From Allomuricauda sp. (GTDB taxonomy: Bacteria > Bacteroidota > Bacteroidia > Flavobacteriales > Flavobacteriaceae), in NCBI RefSeq assembly GCF_002699205.1, contig NZ_PABT01000034.1, positions 112,291-176,290 of the forward strand: a DNA stretch of 64,000 nucleotides, written 5' to 3'. Numbering within the stretch: the first letter of the stretch is position 1; every line of letters starts with the position of its first letter. The translations under genes were made by a program, and so were the position numbers. This document shows positions 35,169-43,836 of the stretch, one piece after another. The notes under the pieces were generated by a model. It searched no databases and was not told the origin of the DNA. It was given only the letters and a program-made list of their open reading frames with translations.

Positions 35169-36243
35169 TTGCCAGACAATTTATTTTGGAAATTTCAAGA
35201 TTATCAGAATCCATATGTTGTCGATATAGTGGAAAAAAGCAAGAACTTTTGTCCATAGGTTTTTCCAGCCCTTCTTTTTCTTTTAGCAATTGGTTGTATT
35301 TGGGCTCGTCGACTATATATTGCCATGAGTTGAACTCTCGGTGTTCTTTTGAAAATCCAGATTTGAAATAGAAAAGCGAATCTTTTTCCTGTCCGCCCAA
35401 TCCTCCTCCGAGGTTAAGGTTGGTGTAACCTTCCTCAGTCCCCTTGATCCTGGCATGGTCAATTAAAAGTTTAATCGGATTTAGGTGGAAAAATTTGGAT
35501 TTAACCCCAGATAGGTGATACTGGATTGTATTTCCTTTCTTTGTGAATATGGCGCCCCCGGCAAATTCCCCAGAATCTTTATGTATTGCAACCGAGAGTT
35601 CAGCATTGATCTGACGGCTGGCCAAAAGTTCGTAAAAATAATTTTTACCAAAGAAATAACTTGGCTTTGCCTTGACCCTTTTCATGTTCTCACAATAGGT
35701 CTCAATAAATGGATCAAGGTAAGTATCACACATGCCATCAATAATTTCGTATTCCTTACTTTCTTTATTGATATATGTCCTTAATCTTCGTTTATATTCT
35801 TGTTTTTGTTCATCAAGACTCTTTGTCAAGTTAATATTTACAACTTTGCCGTGGGAAACAATGTCACCAATGTTTTTTAAGATTTCCTTTTGGTTTGAAA
35901 TATATGGATGTAACCTGGAAAAGACGGATATGATTTGATTTTCCTTTAAAAAATTGTCCAATTGTTTTTTAAAACCACTATTGTTGAAATCCGGGCCAAT
36001 ATTCTTTCCCAATGGCCCCACATACCCGTAAACGGATGTTGCATCCTTAAGCTTTGTCCCCTCTATGTCCCTAATGAGCAAGGGCAGCAAAATATGGGAG
36101 GTGCCTTGCGAATACCGGAGCAAAACAGGTTTCTCCCCTTCTTTTTTGGAAATCTGGTGATAATCAAAAGTATGGTAGAAATCGGCTTGGTGGCATTGAT
36201 CAATAATCTCACACCATTCTTTTCTGTCTTCAATGACATGCAT
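35158..36243 (-). CDS. FemAB-like GNAT acyltransferase, first gene of the envelope operon
   Basis: A 361-residue soluble protein built like a FemAB/FemX transferase: an N-terminal GNAT-like half (EIIDQCHQADFYHTFDYHQI, HILLPLLIRDIEG, DATSVYGYVGPLG) and a second GNAT-like half (SGEFAGGAIFTKKGNTIQYHLSGV, LNPIKLLIDHARIKG, YTNLNLGGGLGG). FemAB enzymes add amino acids from tRNA to cell-wall precursors; others modify lipids or polysaccharides. It is less related to copies A and B than they are to each other. Two inverted repeats lie upstream of its ATG and may hold the operon's promoter/operators. Confidence 0.75.
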   Translation of the reverse strand: MHVIEDRKEWCEIIDQCHQADFYHTFDYHQISKKEGEKPVLLRYSQGTSHILLPLLIRDIEGTKLKDATSVYGYVGPLGKNIGPDFNNSGFKKQLDNFLKENQIISVFSRLHPYISNQKEILKNIGDIVSHGKVVNINLTKSLDEQKQEYKRRLRTYINKESKEYEIIDGMCDTYLDPFIETYCENMKRVKAKPSYFFGKNYFYELLASRQINAELSVAIHKDSGEFAGGAIFTKKGNTIQYHLSGVKSKFFHLNPIKLLIDHARIKGTEEGYTNLNLGGGLGGQEKDSLFYFKSGFSKEHREFNSWQYIVDEPKYNQLLKEKEGLEKPMDKSSCFFPLYRQHMDSDNLEISKINCLANDE

Positions 36244-36256
36244 AAGCTTTCATGGA

Positions 36257-36302
36257 TTTATCATAAAATTAGTGAAGAGGGCATACATGGTTTTATGATA
36301 AA
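36257..36302. promoter_or_regulatory. Paired 12-bp inverted repeat upstream of the envelope operon
   Basis: TTTATCATAAAA (36257-36268) and its exact reverse complement TTTTATGATAAA (36291-36302) are 22 bases apart, 14-59 bases upstream of the ATG at 36243. Each arm is itself nearly palindromic (TTTATcATAAA), as in two operator half-turns bound cooperatively. Confidence 0.55.
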
Positions 36303-36309
36303 CATCATG

Positions 36310-36342
36310 TTTTTTCAACAGAAAGATGTAATGTTGAAAAAA
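36310..36342. promoter_or_regulatory. 11-bp inverted repeat upstream of the envelope operon
   Basis: TTTTTTCAACA (36310-36320) and TGTTGAAAAAA (36332-36342) pair perfectly around an 11-base spacer. It may be an operator; its AT-rich arms could also form a weak hairpin. It lies just outside the 12-bp repeat pair. Confidence 0.5.
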
Positions 36343-36376
36343 ATCGATGAACTTCATCATAAGTTTATATCTCAAG

Positions 36377-36403
36377 GAAAAAAAGCGGCGATTAAATCGC
36401 CGC
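36377..36403 (-). terminator. Rho-independent terminator of the 36436-36789 gene
   Basis: On the minus strand the stem GCGGCGAT/ATCGCCGC (36403-36396 and 36392-36385) with loop TTA is followed by seven T. It lies 33 bases after the stop. Confidence 0.88.
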
Positions 36404-36435
36404 CCATCAATCAATCTAACAAAAACTAACCATCA

Positions 36436-36789
36436 TTAGACGTTCACTACAATATAGTTGCGTCCTCTTTTTTTGTACCAAACCCCTCGGTATCGATAAA
36501 ATCTTCTTCCGTTTCTGTACACGACTTTGCTACCACGAGGTAAGGTGCTCACTTTGATCCCTCTTGGCGCGGCCGTTACCACGTATTTTTTTCCTCGAGC
36601 TTTGTACCATACGCCATCGGCATAATAGTAATTCGTTTTTTTGTGAACAACTACTCTTGGGTTTGCTATGGTTTTGACTACGGTTCCGTGTTTTGGATAG
36701 ACCCTGACCACCGTTGTTGTTTGTGCGTTGGTGGCCAGTATTGTTCCCAATAAAGCCATCGTAACCAAAATTGTCTGAATACTTTTCAT
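36436..36789 (-). CDS. Small exported protein with YYxxGVWY-type repeats (DUF6515-like)
   Basis: A 117-residue exported protein. The ATG at 36787-36789 gives a proper signal peptide (MKSIQTILVTMALLGTILATNA); the longer frame to 36849 adds a non-signal stretch. The mature part is basic and aromatic, with two related units, TNYYYADGVWYKARGKKYVV and GRRFYRYRGVWYKKRGRNYI, joined by PRGIKVSTLPRGSKVV. This is the pattern of DUF6515-type periplasmic proteins found widely in Bacteroidota; no function is known. It is followed by its own terminator and preceded by another, so it is a single-gene unit. Confidence 0.75.
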   Translation of the reverse strand: MKSIQTILVTMALLGTILATNAQTTTVVRVYPKHGTVVKTIANPRVVVHKKTNYYYADGVWYKARGKKYVVTAAPRGIKVSTLPRGSKVVYRNGRRFYRYRGVWYKKRGRNYIVVNV

Positions 36790-36849
36790 ATTATGGATTT
36801 TTATGGTTTCTATATGTATGACTTTGATATTGTAAAAAGGTTTAATCAT

Positions 36850-36875
36850 AAAAAAAGGAGCCTTTCGGGCTCCTT
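36850..36875 (-). terminator. Rho-independent terminator of the sigma-factor operon
   Basis: Minus-strand stem AAGGAGCC/GGCTCCTT (arms 36875-36868 and 36862-36855, loop of five) followed by a T-run. It lies 24 bases after the stop at 36900. Confidence 0.85.
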
Positions 36876-36899
36876 GGGTTTTATGTTTGATAAATGGGT

Positions 36900-37349
36900 T
36901 TAACCATTTCCGCGACGCTTGCGGTATTGTTGTAGGAGTTGTTTTTTGAAATCCTCTTCTGCCTTGAGGAGCAATAGTATTTTTTTGTCCGGAATTACGG
37001 TTCTTAATTTTGACAGGTAATCCCGTTCTGCCTTTTGTTTGTCGGACTGAAGTTCGAGAATGTTATCCAACAACTTTTGGGACTCGCTATCCGAAAGGTC
37101 TTGTGCCCGTGAGATATTGGCATGCAGTTCGGCCCTTTCTTTTTTGCGAATGCTTTCCATTGTTTCCTCATGTTCATTGTATATGGGCCAAAACTGTTGG
37201 GCTTCTTTACTGGTCAAATTGATGCGTTCAGTGATAAAGGCCACTTTCAAGGTCTTGATACGGTTTCTTACAGGCCCCTGGGCATGTATGAAAAAAGTAC
37301 CGAACAATAAGGTACATAGGGTGCAAAGTATAAGTGCTCGCTTACTCAT
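36900..37349 (-). CDS. Periplasmic Spy/CpxP-like helical protein
   Basis: A 149-residue exported protein. A signal peptide (MSKRALILCTLCTLLFGTFFIHA) is followed by a helical, highly charged body with the LTxxQ-like start (ERINLTSKEAQQFWPIYNEH) typical of the Spy/CpxP and heavy-metal-sensor type proteins. The ATG at 37347-37349 overlaps the preceding stop by a few bases; the GTG at 37355 is an alternative start. As the third gene of an ECF sigma operon it may sense or buffer envelope stress. This role is inferred from context. Confidence 0.75.
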   Translation of the reverse strand: MSKRALILCTLCTLLFGTFFIHAQGPVRNRIKTLKVAFITERINLTSKEAQQFWPIYNEHEETMESIRKKERAELHANISRAQDLSDSESQKLLDNILELQSDKQKAERDYLSKLRTVIPDKKILLLLKAEEDFKKQLLQQYRKRRGNG

Positions 37350-37875
37350 AATCACTGTAATCTAAATTTAAATCTTCAATATCTTCAACATTTTCATCTA
37401 AATATTCCAAAATGCTGCTTTCCTCCAAAACATCATTCAGAACATCATCCAAGGATACATCTTCAATAGGGATAATGGTTGCAATTTCATAGGACGTCAT
37501 TCCAAGCGTGTTGTTGTCAAAGTAAGCTTCGATTTCGGCACTGGCCAAATCATCAAAACTTATTGATTCGGAACTTGATTTCCTGGTTAAGCTAAAAATC
37601 AAAATAAAAATAGCAGCTACGGCAGCTGCCCCGTAATAAAAACTCCAATTGGATTTTAAAGGAACGACCTTGGTTTCTTTTTCTAAGGTTTTGGAAAGAA
37701 CGGCAGGTGTCACTTTGTTAAAATAACCATCTGGAACGGTAAATCCATCGTTTTTTGGAATCAAGGATTCCGCTTTTCCCGTTTCTTCTTCTTTGATTCT
37801 GTCCATAAGACGATCATTGAAGTTCTCAAAGTAACCTTCAGGAATATTAAAACTATTTCTTTTGTTCTTTTTCAT
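37342..37875 (-). CDS. Single-pass membrane protein of the sigma operon, putative anti-sigma factor
   Basis: A 177-residue protein with a cytoplasmic N-terminus of about 75 residues, one transmembrane helix (YYGAAAVAAIFILIFSL, about residues 79-95) and a very acidic C-terminal domain (DVSLDDVLNDVLEESSILEY). The cytoplasmic part contains a repeated short motif, FNIPEGYFENF and FTVPDGYFNKV. It does not match the zinc anti-sigma (ZAS) pattern, but its place directly after an ECF sigma gene and its topology suggest it holds the sigma factor at the membrane. Gene pairs of this kind are common in flavobacteria. Confidence 0.65.
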   Translation of the reverse strand: MKKNKRNSFNIPEGYFENFNDRLMDRIKEEETGKAESLIPKNDGFTVPDGYFNKVTPAVLSKTLEKETKVVPLKSNWSFYYGAAAVAAIFILIFSLTRKSSSESISFDDLASAEIEAYFDNNTLGMTSYEIATIIPIEDVSLDDVLNDVLEESSILEYLDENVEDIEDLNLDYSDYE

Positions 37876-37908
37876 TCTATTGTTTTGACTTCCAAATTCG
37901 CCAATGGT

Positions 37909-38451
37909 TTAATTTTCTTTAAGATACGTCTCAATTTTTTTAACCGCCAAATGATAGGAAGCTTTTAATCCCCCTACAGAAGTGCCCAATGCCTCCGAAA
38001 TGTCCTCGTATTTCATTTCCTGGAAATACTTCATGGTGAACACTAATTTTTGTTTGTCAGGAAGGGAAGCCAAGGCTTTTTGTAATTTGAGCTGAATCTC
38101 GTCACCTTCAAAATAGACATCGGCTTCAAGGTTTTCCACAAGCCTATCCTTGAGTTCTTGGTCGCTGATCCCCATTTTCTTTGATTTCTGTTTAAGGAAC
38201 GTCAACGATTCGTTGGTAGCAATACGGTACATCCAGGAGTACAACTTACTTTCACCCTTAAAGTTATCAATGTTTTTATAAATTTTGATGAAGGTGTTCT
38301 GTAGTACATCATCTGTATCATCGTGATTCAGCACAATTCTACGGATGTGCCAATAAAGACGTTCTTTGTATGTGTTGACCAACACTTCAAAGGCCTTTGC
38401 TCGACTTTCTTCCTGTTTAAGTTCCTGTACTAAGGTTTCCTCAGCAATCAA
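37909..38451 (-). CDS. ECF RNA polymerase sigma factor
   Basis: A 180-residue sigma-70 factor with only regions 2 and 4. Region 2 reads ERLYWHIRRIVLNHDDTDDVLQNTFIKIYKNI and SKLYSWMYRIATNESLTFL; region 4 reads LPDKQKLVFTMKYFQEMKYEDISEALGTSVGGLKASYHLAVKKI, quoted here only to show the helix-turn-helix around DISEALGTSVGGLKA. No ATG occurs between the in-frame upstream stop (38497-38499) and the conserved domain; TTG at 38449-38451 is taken as start. It leads a three-gene operon with the putative anti-sigma and Spy-like genes, so it is probably an envelope-stress regulator. Confidence 0.88.
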   Translation of the reverse strand: MIAEETLVQELKQEESRAKAFEVLVNTYKERLYWHIRRIVLNHDDTDDVLQNTFIKIYKNIDNFKGESKLYSWMYRIATNESLTFLKQKSKKMGISDQELKDRLVENLEADVYFEGDEIQLKLQKALASLPDKQKLVFTMKYFQEMKYEDISEALGTSVGGLKASYHLAVKKIETYLKEN

Positions 38452-38567
38452 TTGTTCTTGTTGTTTGATACTTTGACTAAGGTACGGGGAAAAGGTTTAA
38501 TTCAAAATAGGGAATGGGCAATTTGGCCAAATCCAATCATCCGTCCAATGTCCAGCAACCAAATTCC

Positions 38568-40394
38568 TTACGAAGTAAAGGACTGCATGTCCACCAGTTT
38601 CTTATAGCTCTTGGCCGACCTCATCAGCTCTTCGTGGGTGCCTTGTTCCACGATTTTGCCTTTGCTCATTACAACAATGGTATCTGCGTTTTGGATGGTG
38701 GACAATCGGTGTGCAATGACAATCGAAGTACGGTTCTGCATCATTTTTTCCAAGGCATCTTGCACCAAACGTTCACTTTCGGTATCCAAGGCAGAGGTGG
38801 CCTCGTCCAAGATCATGATGGGGGGATTTTTCAGCACGGCCCTTGCAATGGACAATCGTTGTTTTTGTCCGCCGCTTAACTTATTGCCACTATCCCCGAT
38901 ATTGGTATCGTAACCGTGGGGGAGTTCCATGATAAAATCGTGTGCATTGGCCACTTTGGCTGCCTCTATGATTTCATCCATTGTGGCATTTTCCTTGCCC
39001 AATGCGATATTGTTCTTCACGGAGTCGTTGAACAATATGGAATCTTGGGTTACAAGTCCCATGAGCCCACGAAGCGATTTTTTGGTGATTTTCTTAATGT
39101 TGGTGCCATCAATCAATATTTCACCTTTGGTCACATCGTAAAAGCGGGTCACCAAGTTGGCCACGGTACTTTTACCGCTTCCGGATTGTCCCACCAGCGC
39201 CACGGTTTTGCCCTTGTCCACTTTTAGGTTAAAACCGGTAAGGACGTAATCATCCTCATATTTAAAGCCTACATCTTTCAGTTCAATACCTGCATTGAAA
39301 TCTGTTTTTTCCTTAGCTTCTTCAATATCGGTGATCGGATTTTCCGACTCTAGTATCTCCAGCACGCGTTCGGCTGCGGAATTTCCTTTTTTAACGCCAT
39401 AAGATGCTTTGCTTATCGCTTTGGCAGGGGTAAGGATGTTATAGGCCAAGCCCATATAGGCGATAAATGATGATGCATCCAATGTTTTGTCCACCAACAC
39501 CATTTTTCCACCGAACCAAAGCAATACGCCAATAACCAAAATTCCTAAGAATTCACCTGTAGGTGAGGCCAAGTTTTGCCGGTTCAACAAGGAATTGGAG
39601 AAATGGAAGAAACGCGTTGTTGAATGCTTAAAGGTTTGATAGAACCTGGATTCCGAATTAAAAGCTTTGATGACACGAAGTCCGCCCAAAGTTTCTTCTA
39701 CAATGGAAAGAAACTCTCCCTGTTCTTTTTGTACCCTGTCCGATTTCTTTTTCAAAGATTTACCAATTCGAGAAATAATCATTCCAGCTACTGGAATAAA
39801 AACAAAAACGAAAATGGTGAGTTTTGTGCTGATTCCGAACATGACCAAAATAGTGAACATTATGGTCAAAGGTTCCCGAACTATCAATTCCAAAATCGAC
39901 AGAAAGGAATGCTGTATTTCCAAAACATCCGAGGTAATTCTGGCAATAACGTCTCCTTTTCTTTTTTCAGAAAAATAGGAGATGGGCAAATCCACAATTT
40001 TTTGGTACATCTTGTTCCTGATATCTTTGAGTACTCCATTACGTAAAAAAGTAATAAAGTACATGGCCAGATAATTAAAGGCATTTTTCAATAAGAAAAG
40101 AATAAGCACCAGACCTATGACCAAAACCAATCCTTTCATTTCATCATCACCGGAATAGGCTGTGACTCGATAGTTAATATAGTCCTGCAGGTAATCCTTT
40201 AAGGATGAAAAACCTTCATAAGTAGGTTCTGTAAGCACTTTTTGTTCAGGCTTAAAGAGTACATCCAACATGGGGATCAAAGCCGCAAAGGACAACGCAC
40301 TGAACAATGCATATAAAATATTGAAAAAAATATTCAGAATACCGTATTTGCGGTAAGGCACCGCAAACCGGAGTATCTTTTTAAAGTAGTTCAT
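38568..40394 (-). CDS. MsbA-type ABC exporter (fused membrane and ATPase domains)
   Basis: A 608-residue half-transporter that works as a homodimer in the inner membrane. Residues 1 to about 340 form six transmembrane helices. The ATPase domain has Walker A LVGQSGSGKSTVAN, the signature LSGGQKQRLSIARA, Walker B PIMILDEATSALD and the switch His in VIAHRLSTIQ. Such proteins flip lipid A/lipids or export peptides; a lipid substrate is likely but not shown. The ATG is four bases after the stop of the phosphosugar mutase, which suggests co-transcription. Confidence 0.92.
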   Translation of the reverse strand: MNYFKKILRFAVPYRKYGILNIFFNILYALFSALSFAALIPMLDVLFKPEQKVLTEPTYEGFSSLKDYLQDYINYRVTAYSGDDEMKGLVLVIGLVLILFLLKNAFNYLAMYFITFLRNGVLKDIRNKMYQKIVDLPISYFSEKRKGDVIARITSDVLEIQHSFLSILELIVREPLTIMFTILVMFGISTKLTIFVFVFIPVAGMIISRIGKSLKKKSDRVQKEQGEFLSIVEETLGGLRVIKAFNSESRFYQTFKHSTTRFFHFSNSLLNRQNLASPTGEFLGILVIGVLLWFGGKMVLVDKTLDASSFIAYMGLAYNILTPAKAISKASYGVKKGNSAAERVLEILESENPITDIEEAKEKTDFNAGIELKDVGFKYEDDYVLTGFNLKVDKGKTVALVGQSGSGKSTVANLVTRFYDVTKGEILIDGTNIKKITKKSLRGLMGLVTQDSILFNDSVKNNIALGKENATMDEIIEAAKVANAHDFIMELPHGYDTNIGDSGNKLSGGQKQRLSIARAVLKNPPIMILDEATSALDTESERLVQDALEKMMQNRTSIVIAHRLSTIQNADTIVVMSKGKIVEQGTHEELMRSAKSYKKLVDMQSFTS

Positions 40395-40398
40395 TCAC

Positions 40399-42105
40399 TT
40401 ATAAATTCAGCTCGGAAAGGATACCTTCCAATTTGGTTTCCAGCTGCGAATTTACGGATTTATAATCCTCTGCCTTCTCCAATTTTGCATTTGTACTGAT
40501 ATAGAACTTTACTTTGGGTTCCGTTCCACTGGGTCGGGCAGCAATTCGGGTGCCGTCCTCGGTCTCGTAGATCAATACATTGGATTTTGGTAAATGCAGC
40601 GTGAACTCTTCACCGGTCTGTACATTTTTAACGATGGACGTATTGTAATCCTCAATATATAGCAACTTTGAGCCTTGGACCGTATCCACGGGGTTTTCCT
40701 TGAAATCCTTCAGCATCTGTTTGATTTCCTCGGCGCCGCTTATTCCTTTTTTGGTGATGGAGATCAATTTTTCCTTGTAGAACCCAAATTGTACATAGGC
40801 ATCAATCAAATTTTTGTAGAACGAACTACCGTTGGCCTTGGCATTTGCAGCAATTTCACAAGCGAGTAGGGTAGAGGTGACTGCATCTTTGTCCCTTACA
40901 AAATCCCCGACCATATAACCAAAACTTTCTTCGCCCCCTCCTATAAATTCGGAGTTGGGAAAGTCCTTGATCATTTTACCAATCCATTTAAAGCCCGTCA
41001 ACGATGTTTTGAACTCCACACCGTAGGCTTTTGCCATTTGCCCCATCATAGGGGTGGAAACAATGGTCGATGCAATGAATTCGTTGCCCTTGAATCCTTT
41101 TTTCTTGTGTTGGTCCAATAGGAATTTGGTCATCAAAACCATGGTCTGGTTTCCATTCAACAGCTCCATTTTACCATCCAAGTTTCTCACAGCGATGCCC
41201 AAACGGTCACTGTCGGGATCGGTGCCCACTACCATATCAGCCCCAATTTCCTCCGCTTTGGCAATGGCCATGGACAATGCTTCGGGTTCTTCCGGGTTTG
41301 GGGATTTTACCGTAGGAAAATCACCATCCGGTTTTGCCTGTTCCTCTATGATCGTAACATTGTTGTATCCGGCGCGCTTCAATACCTCTGGAATGGCAGT
41401 GATTGAAGTCCCGTGCAAGGAAGTGAACACGATTTTAAAATCATCCTTCCCTTTTGCGCCAAAGCTTCCATTCTTTACCGATGCTTCAAAAAAAGCTTCG
41501 TCCACTTCCTTGTCGATATAGTGAATCAGGCTCTCATCTTTATCAAACTTGATGTCTTCAAAGGAAAGCGCATTGATTTCCGCAATGATTTCACCGTCCT
41601 GGGGAGGGACAATCTGCCCGCCATCGGCCCAATATACTTTGTATCCGTTATATTCAGGTGGGTTGTGCGAAGCGGTCAAAACAATACCGGCATGGCAGCC
41701 AATATGTTTTACGGCAAAGGAAAGCTCAGGGGTTGTTCTTAGATCTGAGAATAGATGAACCCTTATGCCATTGGCGGAGAACACCTCTGCAACGGTTTGG
41801 GCCAAGGATTTGGAATTATGCCTGCAATCGTAGGCAATTACCACTTGGAGATCGTTGTCCGTGTACGTTTTTTTAAGATAGTTACTTAGTCCCTGGGTAT
41901 TTTTCCCCAAGGTATATTTGTTTATTCTATTGGTGCCAACACCCATAACGCCACGCATTCCCCCAGTACCAAACTCCAAATTCTTATAAAAACGCTCCTT
42001 GAGTTCTTCAGGGTCGTTTTCCATCAAATGTTTGATTTCTTTCTTTGTGTCTTCGTCAAAAAAATCGGTCAACCACGTTTTTGCCGTTTCGGTAATGGAA
42101 TCCAT
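40399..42105 (-). CDS. Phosphoglucomutase/phosphomannomutase family protein
   Basis: A 568-residue alpha-D-phosphohexomutase that interconverts hexose 1- and 6-phosphates. The catalytic serine loop is VLTASHNPPEYNGYKVYW, the metal loop GTDPDSDRLGIAV, the sugar loop GGGEESFGYMVGDFVRDKDA and the phosphate loop RPSGTEPKVKFYIS. The length fits the PGM2-like (eukaryotic type II) branch. It supplies glucose-1-phosphate or similar for glycogen, trehalose or polysaccharide synthesis. It sits at the head of a two-gene unit with the ABC exporter. Confidence 0.93.
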   Translation of the reverse strand: MDSITETAKTWLTDFFDEDTKKEIKHLMENDPEELKERFYKNLEFGTGGMRGVMGVGTNRINKYTLGKNTQGLSNYLKKTYTDNDLQVVIAYDCRHNSKSLAQTVAEVFSANGIRVHLFSDLRTTPELSFAVKHIGCHAGIVLTASHNPPEYNGYKVYWADGGQIVPPQDGEIIAEINALSFEDIKFDKDESLIHYIDKEVDEAFFEASVKNGSFGAKGKDDFKIVFTSLHGTSITAIPEVLKRAGYNNVTIIEEQAKPDGDFPTVKSPNPEEPEALSMAIAKAEEIGADMVVGTDPDSDRLGIAVRNLDGKMELLNGNQTMVLMTKFLLDQHKKKGFKGNEFIASTIVSTPMMGQMAKAYGVEFKTSLTGFKWIGKMIKDFPNSEFIGGGEESFGYMVGDFVRDKDAVTSTLLACEIAANAKANGSSFYKNLIDAYVQFGFYKEKLISITKKGISGAEEIKQMLKDFKENPVDTVQGSKLLYIEDYNTSIVKNVQTGEEFTLHLPKSNVLIYETEDGTRIAARPSGTEPKVKFYISTNAKLEKAEDYKSVNSQLETKLEGILSELNL

Positions 42106-42164
42106 AGTGTTTAATCGTTGTTTAGAAGGTTAAAAATACAAAGTTTAACGGGTTCGGGAATGGC

Positions 42165-43112
42165 CTAAAGGTTAATTTTATCAGAGATGTTGTATCGGGT
42201 GTCATTTTTTCGTGACCTCACCATGATCTCTCCGATAAACCCGGCCAAAAATAATTGTGTACCTATGATCATTGCTGTCAGTGCAATAAAAAATTGGGGA
42301 CGTTCGGTGATAAGGCGTCCTGTTGGATTTAAGAAGAGTTTATCGATTCCCAAATAGAGGGAAAAACCAAATCCAACAATGAACATGAGTACGCCCCAAG
42401 CCCCAAATAGATGCATCGGTCTCCGGCCAAATTTGGATACGAACCATATGGTGATCAAATCCAAAAAGCCGTTAATGAAACGTTCTGCACCAAATTTGGT
42501 GGACCCATATTTTCTGGCCTGGTGTTGCACTACTTTCTCCGTGATATCGGAGAAACCGGCATTTTTGGCCAAAACAGGGATATATCGGTGCATTTCCCCG
42601 GATACTTCGATGGTTTTCACCACTTGATGATTGAAAGCCTTTAGTCCACAATTGAAATCGTGGAGTTTTACCCCGGATGTTTTCCGGGCAGCCCAATTGA
42701 ACAATTTGGACGGAATGTTTTTGGTGATAACGGAATCGTACCGTTTCTTTTTCCATCCCGATACCACATGGTGTCCTTCCTGTTTGATCATCTGGTACAT
42801 TTCCGGGATTTCTTCGGGATTGTCCTGTAGGTCGGCATCCATGGTGATAACGACATCCCCTTTGGCCGCTTTGAAGCCGGCATGTAAGGCCTGTGATTTT
42901 CCAAAGTTTTTCAGGAATCGGATTCCCTTTATGTTTTCGTTGACCTTGGAAAGCTCCGAGATGGTTTTCCAAGAGTCGTCGGTACTACCATCATCTATAA
43001 AGATGATTTCATAAGAAAAATGATTGGATTGCATCACTTGTACAATCCAATCATGTAGTTCTTTTAGCGATTCTTGCTCGTTAAGTAAAGGAATTACAAT
43101 GGAAATCTGCAT
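42165..43112 (-). CDS. Family 2 glycosyltransferase (DPM/ArnC-like, membrane-anchored)
   Basis: A 315-residue GT2 enzyme. The GT-A domain has ISIVIPLLNEQESL, IFIDDGSTDDSW and the DXD-like motif TMDADLQDNPEEIP; the acceptor region contains HDFNCGLKAF. Two C-terminal transmembrane helices (about residues 232-255 and 272-295) anchor it, as in polyprenyl-phosphate glycosyltransferases of the DPM1/ArnC/GtrB group. It likely transfers a sugar to undecaprenyl phosphate. A -7 promoter box TACTTTTG lies at 43142-43135, 22 bases upstream of the ATG, so it can be transcribed separately from the DUF4199 gene before it. Confidence 0.9.
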   Translation of the reverse strand: MQISIVIPLLNEQESLKELHDWIVQVMQSNHFSYEIIFIDDGSTDDSWKTISELSKVNENIKGIRFLKNFGKSQALHAGFKAAKGDVVITMDADLQDNPEEIPEMYQMIKQEGHHVVSGWKKKRYDSVITKNIPSKLFNWAARKTSGVKLHDFNCGLKAFNHQVVKTIEVSGEMHRYIPVLAKNAGFSDITEKVVQHQARKYGSTKFGAERFINGFLDLITIWFVSKFGRRPMHLFGAWGVLMFIVGFGFSLYLGIDKLFLNPTGRLITERPQFFIALTAMIIGTQLFLAGFIGEIMVRSRKNDTRYNISDKINL

Positions 43113-43134
43113 TGCTTGTTTCTGGAATTCCCTT

Positions 43135-43142
43135 CAAAAGTA
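43135..43142 (-). promoter_or_regulatory. -7 element upstream of the glycosyltransferase gene
   Basis: Minus strand TACTTTTG matches TAnnTTTG and ends 22 bases before the ATG at 43112. No clear -33 TTG at the usual distance. Confidence 0.45.
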
Positions 43143-43154
43143 GTATTTTTTGGA

Positions 43155-43676
43155 TTAGTATTCAGGTTTTGACTTCTTCAAAATCAATCCGGTAATGAGA
43201 CCCAATATCAACCCTATCACACTGTTCATGATCAATCCAACGGGATATTGGATCCAAGCAAAACTTTTTTGCATTTCCACCCCTTGTTCCCATTGTTCCT
43301 CGGTCAGGCTGGGGTTTTGGGCCATAGCCTTGGGTTTTGCAATCTCCATTGCTTTGTCCATAAAATCGGGTTCAATAAAGTTGGTAAGTACATATTGATA
43401 GGCCAAAGATAGGATGGTGGCCACCAAAGCAACACCTACCGCAACTTTCAAAGCTTCGGAAATGGTCAAATAACCCCCGTTCGCCTTTTTAAAGGCATTG
43501 ACCGCAACAAATATCGCAGCGGCCATTAGAACAATTGAGATTACTATTATGGCCGTGCTTGTCTCGTAATGCATTTTTTGTGTGTAGAGCATAACGCCGA
43601 ACACTATAAATACGGCACCTAACAATAGGCCGTAGTTAAGTGCAAATTTTCCGGTTTTTGGTTGTTGTTCTTCCAT
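43155..43676 (-). CDS. DUF4199 membrane protein
   Basis: A 173-residue membrane protein with four predicted helices (LNYGLLLGAVFIVFGVML, TAIIVISIVLMAAAIFVAV, ALKVAVGVALVATILSLAY and the C-terminal VGLIMNSVIGLILGLITGLIL). The arrangement and the extracytoplasmic loop between helices 3 and 4 (FIEPDFMDKAMEIAK) match DUF4199, a Bacteroidota-specific family without known function. In flavobacteria it is usually placed beside a GT2 gene, as here, so it may help in lipid-linked sugar transfer. Confidence 0.85.
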   Translation of the reverse strand: MEEQQPKTGKFALNYGLLLGAVFIVFGVMLYTQKMHYETSTAIIVISIVLMAAAIFVAVNAFKKANGGYLTISEALKVAVGVALVATILSLAYQYVLTNFIEPDFMDKAMEIAKPKAMAQNPSLTEEQWEQGVEMQKSFAWIQYPVGLIMNSVIGLILGLITGLILKKSKPEY

Positions 43677-43771
43677 CTTTTTTGAAATTAGTGTTGATTA
43701 CAGTTGGTTAGTGCAATATTGCTTAAATTTGTTACATATAAATTTACTTTTTATTTTTTAGTGATTTTAAG

Positions 43772-43801
43772 TTGGCGGTATCAAAGAAATCATTAAATTT
43801 G
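43772..43801 (+). promoter_or_regulatory. rpmE2 promoter
   Basis: TTG (43772-43774), 19 bases, TAAATTTG (43794-43801): an exact Bacteroidota housekeeping promoter. The start codon follows 35 bases later. Confidence 0.75.
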
Positions 43802-43836
43802 CACCCTGAAAATTCTGAGATTAAGCATTTAAGACG

